Assembly (NCBI GenBank): GCA_963932465.1
Contig: OZ010798.1
Coordinates: 15,856,981-15,920,980, forward strand
Length of the DNA stretch: 64,000 nt
Origin: Maratus speciosus
Taxonomy: Eukaryota > Arthropoda > Arachnida > Araneae > Salticidae
Direction: 5' to 3'
Shown here: piece after piece, positions 59,850 through 64,000 of the stretch
How the letters are laid out: the number at the start of each line of letters is the position of its first letter
Numbering within the stretch: the stretch's first letter is position 1
Translations under genes and position numbers: made by a program
Notes under the pieces: generated by a model
What the model was told of the DNA's origin: nothing
The model's input: only the letters and a program-made list of their open reading frames with translations
Databases searched by the model: none

Positions 59850-60304
59850 GACACAGATTTAAAAAGTTACTGAGGTAAAACAGAAGCATATTAAAAGACT
59901 TCAATGATGAATTTAACTATTCATTTACCATGATGAGAAAAGTAGTAGAAAAAAAGGGGGGCGGGGAGATATGAGAAATAAGGTGCAATTTTATATCTTT
60001 TTAACTTTCAGATTAAAATAAGATTTGTTTAACATAAATGCTGACATTTATACAGCGGATGGAGAAGGAGTGAAAGTGTGACCCTTGGAGCACATAACTG
60101 AAATTGCTGATTTTTTTCGTGGTTGTTGCCATTCTTTAAGATTAGTAATGAAATATAATCTTAAAATATATTTCTTTTTAATGATAACAAAATGTCAAAA
60201 AAGCAAAAAATCGCAGATCTGCAGAAAAATCTAATGAATGCCTCCTCCAGCCCTCCCTCATTCTGCTGTAAAAATAAAGTTACTTGACTCATTACAGAAC
60301 TTTA

Positions 60305-61170
60305 TTAAAATATTTTTAATTAATTACAAAATAATAATAAATTAAAACTAAAATATTCCCATAATACCTAAACATATGAAAATTAATTTTTCATGAAAAT
60401 AATTCATAAAAATATAAACGAAAAATGGATAGAATTTGGATATAAATAGTGAATCAATTTCAGCAAGTTACTCAATCCATGTGACTGGCATTGAAATCGG
60501 ATGTCAAATCTGATGCATGACTATTTTAAAATATTTTAATTAATTACAGAATAATAAAAAATAAGGAATATGTATTAAAATATTACCCAAACATGTGAAA
60601 AATGAATGTTTCATTAAAAGAATGTATAAAAATAAAAACTGAAATTCCATGAATTTGGATTTTAAATATGAAACTTTATTCTTTTTTTCCAACCATAAAT
60701 ACTCAATCAATTTCAGGAAAAAAATATTAGTAGTAAAAGAAAAATATTTCATGTGCATCACGGCCAAATAGTGATACACAAAACAATGCATGACAATACC
60801 TTTAAAATAATTTCATTAATTACAAAATAATAGAAAATAAAAGTTAAAATATTAATAAAACATGTAAAAAATGAATTTTGCATCATAAGAATGCATAAAA
60901 GTATAAACTGCAAGTCGATGAGTTTGGATTTTAAATATAAAACTTTATTACTATTATTTTTAATCATATAAATGCTGAATGAATTTCAGGAAAACAATCT
61001 TTTGAAACAATGCAGGATTCTACTTTAAAACATTTTAATTAATTACAGAATATTGGAAAATAAAAAATACATATTGCAATATTACTCAAATCTGTGAAAA
61101 CTTAATTTATCATCAAAAGATTGCATTAGCATATAAATTGAAATTAGATGAATTTGGATTTTAAGATTTA
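60305..61170. repeat. Four degenerate ~240-bp tandem repeats inside the hAT element
   Basis: TTTAATTAATTACAGAATA recurs at about 60307, 60535, 60797 and 61034. Each copy is followed by a CATGTGAAAA-like segment, TTTCATnAAAAGAAT, and a GAATTTGGATTTTAAAT block. The overlapping minus-strand ORFs are a by-product of the repeat. Confidence 0.8.
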
Positions 61171-62539
61171 AACATTACTTTTTCCTTTCAACTTTCCACT
61201 ATATAAGTTCTTAATTTCTGAAAAATACACATTCCAATCTCGTACACTCTGAATCTTGTTTACAAAATAAATAAATATCAATTCTTACTTAAATCATCGT
61301 TTTCTTAAATCGCCTTTTTCTTAAATTGGATCCTGCTAAATCGATTTAACACCAGCTTGCCTTGTTTTTCATTAAATCGTCTTTTTCTTAAATTGGAAAG
61401 CATGGAGGCTTGCGATGTTTGCTTAAATCGGATCGTCCTAAATCGATTTAACACCAGCTTGCCTTGTTTGTCTTAAATCGGAAAGCATTGAAGCTTGCGA
61501 TGTTTGCTTAAATCGGGTCCTCCTAAATCGATTTAACACCAGCTTGGCATGTAAGTGGTAGATACATCAAAGTAGATAAATCGGTTTTCCGATGTTAGCT
61601 CTGAATCAGTATTTTGTTTTAAATCGATTTAAAGCCAATGGCTAAATCGCGATTTAAGACAATGGCTAAAACGCGATTTAAGATAATAGCTAAATCGCGA
61701 TTTAAGACATAGCTAAATCGCGATTTCCGATTTTAGCTTAAATCGATTTAAGACCAATGGTTAAATCGGATTTCCGATGTAAGCTTTAAATCGATTTAAG
61801 AGTTAAATCGATTTAAGGCCCAGGCCTAAAAACTACAAATAATTTTATCTGCACAAAGTGAATTAAGAACAATAAAAACAAAGACTATTTATTTAAGAAG
61901 CACCATTTGATCTTATGGTTAAAATTTTATAAAAGCATTAAAAAATAAATTTCACATAAATAAACTGGTAACAGAGGGGAAACTGAATAAAACATCCTTA
62001 CCTTGTAAATGCTTTACTTCAACACCACTGTGAAAATAGTTTTTGACAATTTAAAAAAGGGTGGCATCATCTAAAAATAGACTGTTCAAGGAACTGCAGA
62101 AACCCTTGCTGTCAACGTAGTAGAAATAATTTCTTACAATAAATATGGTAACAGAGGGGGAAAAAATCTGGGGACAGCAATAAATTGCACCATTTTTATT
62201 AAAAAACAGTTTTTTAAAAATATATGGGCTATGCTACAGATAAGACATACAAAAATTGTCACAACTAAAAAAATTAACATTTTTGGCAATTGATTTATGA
62301 TTTTACTGCAGTTGAAAAAGTAAAAAGGGAACATGGCATTTTAGCTATATCTGACACATTGAAACCATAACTGCACTAATATTATTTTTAATTACTGATA
62401 ATACTTTGTCCACATTTACTCTAAACAGTCAGGAAAGTAATGTGAATGCTGAAAAAAAATTTTCGAAACTTTATTTTAGTAATTAAAAATTTTTAAAGTT
62501 GGGGGACGTAGAATGTACAAGTTTTTTGAAAATGACCCA

Positions 62540-63590
62540 TGTAGCCAAAGTTTGTTCTCTGTGCCTCATATAAAAAAGTGTAATTAATTCACCAACAACA
62601 CATAATGATTTCCTAATTCAACGAATTTCCTTTAATAAAAAAACCTTTAGGTATACATACATCGATTTAAATTTTATAGTGATTTTTGTAAATGATCATC
62701 TGTTATACTAGAGCTTTCTCAACTAAAAATTTTCTATTACTGTTAAATCTTCAGCTTTTAATGATGCACGTGAAAAGCGTCTTCAAAGTTTAGTCTTATA
62801 TGCATTGCTTGCTTTTTAATGTACATTCACATCTTGAGTCAGCCATGACTGATAATTATAAACAGTGAAATTCATACCAATAAATAAAAGAGTGTCTCAT
62901 TTGAGCCGGTAAATTCCAAATAAATGAGTAATGTTGAAAATTTCGAAAGGAAGAAACAAGATTTTAGGAATACAGTTAGTTTCGGTCTGGTCGAATTTTC
63001 AGCAGTGTTTTTCCCGAAAACGAATTTGGGGTTAAACTCAAATTTTGGACCGTAAACGAAACTGAATTTTTGGTCAATCACCACCTCTAACTGTGCTACA
63101 AGTTACAAAGAAGAACAGAGTCTTGATAAGACTCCTATAACAGAGATTCTCAAACTATGGTACGCGTACCAGTACTAATACGTGAAATAAAATAAAATAT
63201 ACAGCTATAACGATGAGTTGCTGGAATCCATATTCAAAACAATGAATGTAACATAATTTTGGTTAGTGAAAAAAAGAATACCTTCTGATATCCGAAAAAG
63301 ATCTAAAATTCCTGCTTGTTTTTAGCAAAATATATCTTTGCTTTAAGTTCTTTATATAAAAAACAAATACAGGAATAAACTAAGCATCTAATCTGACTTA
63401 TGTCTAAAACTAAGATTGAACCAGACATAAGGAAGCAGTGTTTGATACAGCAAGCACACCCTTATAATAATTAGCAATATGAGGGAATTAGTAAGGTCAC
63501 TTCTACTGTATAGCTATCAATATACGCCAATATATCATTAAGCATTCTAGCTTTTTTCTATCAAAACACTATATTTTGATAATGTACATA
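62540..63590. other. Unassigned sequence; right TTTCGGT fragment at 62980-63090
   Basis: Apart from TTTCGGT/AACGAAAC motifs matching 57307-57490, I see no gene or complete element. Confidence 0.4.
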
Positions 63591-63593
63591 TTA

Positions 63594-64000
63594 TTAACAC
63601 TTTCATCGCGGCAATGGCGCGCTTTGTCCCACCCTCTGCGCTAAAGACCTGATCCGCTCTTCGCAGCACTAAAATTGAAACAAAGCACAAATTCATTTAA
63701 AACTCGTTTATTTTACTTTGAAACTTAATAATCAATAACAATTTTCCCTCTATTGATTTGTTTGTTCTTAGAAACATAAAAAAAAAATCCTAACCGAAAA
63801 TGTTTTCAGTTGTGATGTCGTGAAAGTGACTGTGCAGTTTGAAACTTCGCTTCGAGGAGGTCAAGAACTCTCTCCCCTGATGATGGCTCGTTAGAAAGAG
63901 CACGAAACGTTGGGAATAATTTGTAATGTGTTTTTAATATAGATTTTATTTACATGTACGCTGATGAGTATCGTAAGATTTTTAATTATTAAAAATCCTA
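63594..64000. other. TTAA end of a possible piggyBac-like element, plus hammerhead-like motif
   Basis: TTAA at 63594-63597 followed by CACTTTCATCGCGGCAATGG resembles the GC-rich left ends of the TTAA MITEs; its right end is not in the window. At about 63878-63912 CCTGATGATGGCTC, a loop, GAGCACGAAACG forms a short stem between CTGATGA and GAAA, as at 49587. Confidence 0.35.

Larger units (their letters stand above)
59355..61828. mobile_element. hAT element with AAATCGCGATTTA arrays, exact 8-bp duplication
   Basis: TAGGACTGGGC and GCCCAGGCCTA are inverted ends, flanked by a perfect AAAACTAC duplication (59347-59354, 61829-61836). Near each end are arrays of the palindromes AAATCGATTTAA and AAATCGCGATTTA: a few at 59385-59440 and more than fifteen at 61290-61815. 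The middle has long mononucleotide runs and tandem ~240-bp repeats. No transposase was seen. Confidence 0.92.
57491..62539. mobile_element. DNA transposon with GTAACAGAGGGG subterminal repeats
   Basis: TGGGTGGTTTTCAAAATACT at the left is mirrored by TTTTTTGAAAATGACCCA at the right, then by CTTGTACAT / ATGTACAAG. Motif GTAACAGAGGGG occurs inverted at about 57683 and 57806, direct at 58008, with relatives at 59300-59335, and direct at 61968 and 62147. A hAT element (59355-61828) splits it, leaving about 2.6 kb of its own. No transposase was seen and the superfamily is not assigned. Confidence 0.65.

Noticed and set aside
60540..60967. Two hydrophobic minus-strand ORFs that look like membrane proteins
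   Set aside because: They are products of AT-rich ~240-bp tandem repeats within a hAT element; the hydrophobicity reflects T-rich codons.

Overview
This is eukaryotic, AT-rich, animal nuclear DNA, almost all of it transposable-element (TE) debris. No bacterial, organellar or CRISPR signals were seen. The C2H2 zinc-finger genes, the tRNA-derived SINEs, and the mix of hAT, pogo/Tigger, mariner, piggyBac-like, Helitron and Ty3/gypsy elements suggest an arthropod. A spider or other chelicerate is my guess, at low confidence. Only one long open reading frame looks intact: a ten-finger C2H2 protein on the minus strand at 51591-52448. Its paralog at 27947-29262 (plus strand) is a pseudogene.

Layout. 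1-7050: short inverted-repeat elements, Tigger-type MITEs (1672-2380; 2484-4089 with 2552-3306 nested), and a hAT MITE (4544-6991) holding a mariner MITE and a GGGTCA-repeat element. 7050-10840: a Tigger MITE split by a hAT element that carries a decayed transposase fragment and a ~33-bp minisatellite. 11632-17526: more Tigger MITEs, a broken pogo transposase gene, a mariner-like half element and a hAT element with an exact 8-bp duplication. 17989-20270: an unidentified decayed ORF, a 170-bp palindromic MITE and a 94-bp tandem duplication. 21062-27365: a stack of five elements next to the dead zinc-finger gene. 29498-34600: a hAT element, a long-inverted-repeat mariner-type element and a SINE. 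34603-39911: a complete but heavily frameshifted Ty3/gypsy LTR retrotransposon with a TATA duplication. 39932-43528: a hAT copy cut by a DNA transposon with ~300-bp terminal inverted repeats that encodes a decayed CXC-type protein. 43800-50330: mariner, Tigger and TTAA elements. 50779-55500: the live zinc-finger locus with its SINE and a third paralogous segment. 55687-64000: a Tigger MITE, a GTAACAGAGGGG-repeat transposon (57491-62539) split by a hAT element (59355-61828), and fragments.

The most informative structure is the inverted zinc-finger duplication. The 51.6-53.5 kb copy works as a natural empty site for the 6.3-kb insertion stack beside the 27.9-kb copy. Other insertion boundaries are confirmed inside the window by sibling TE copies or by target-site duplications. 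Element boundaries were read by eye; no alignment or database search was run.
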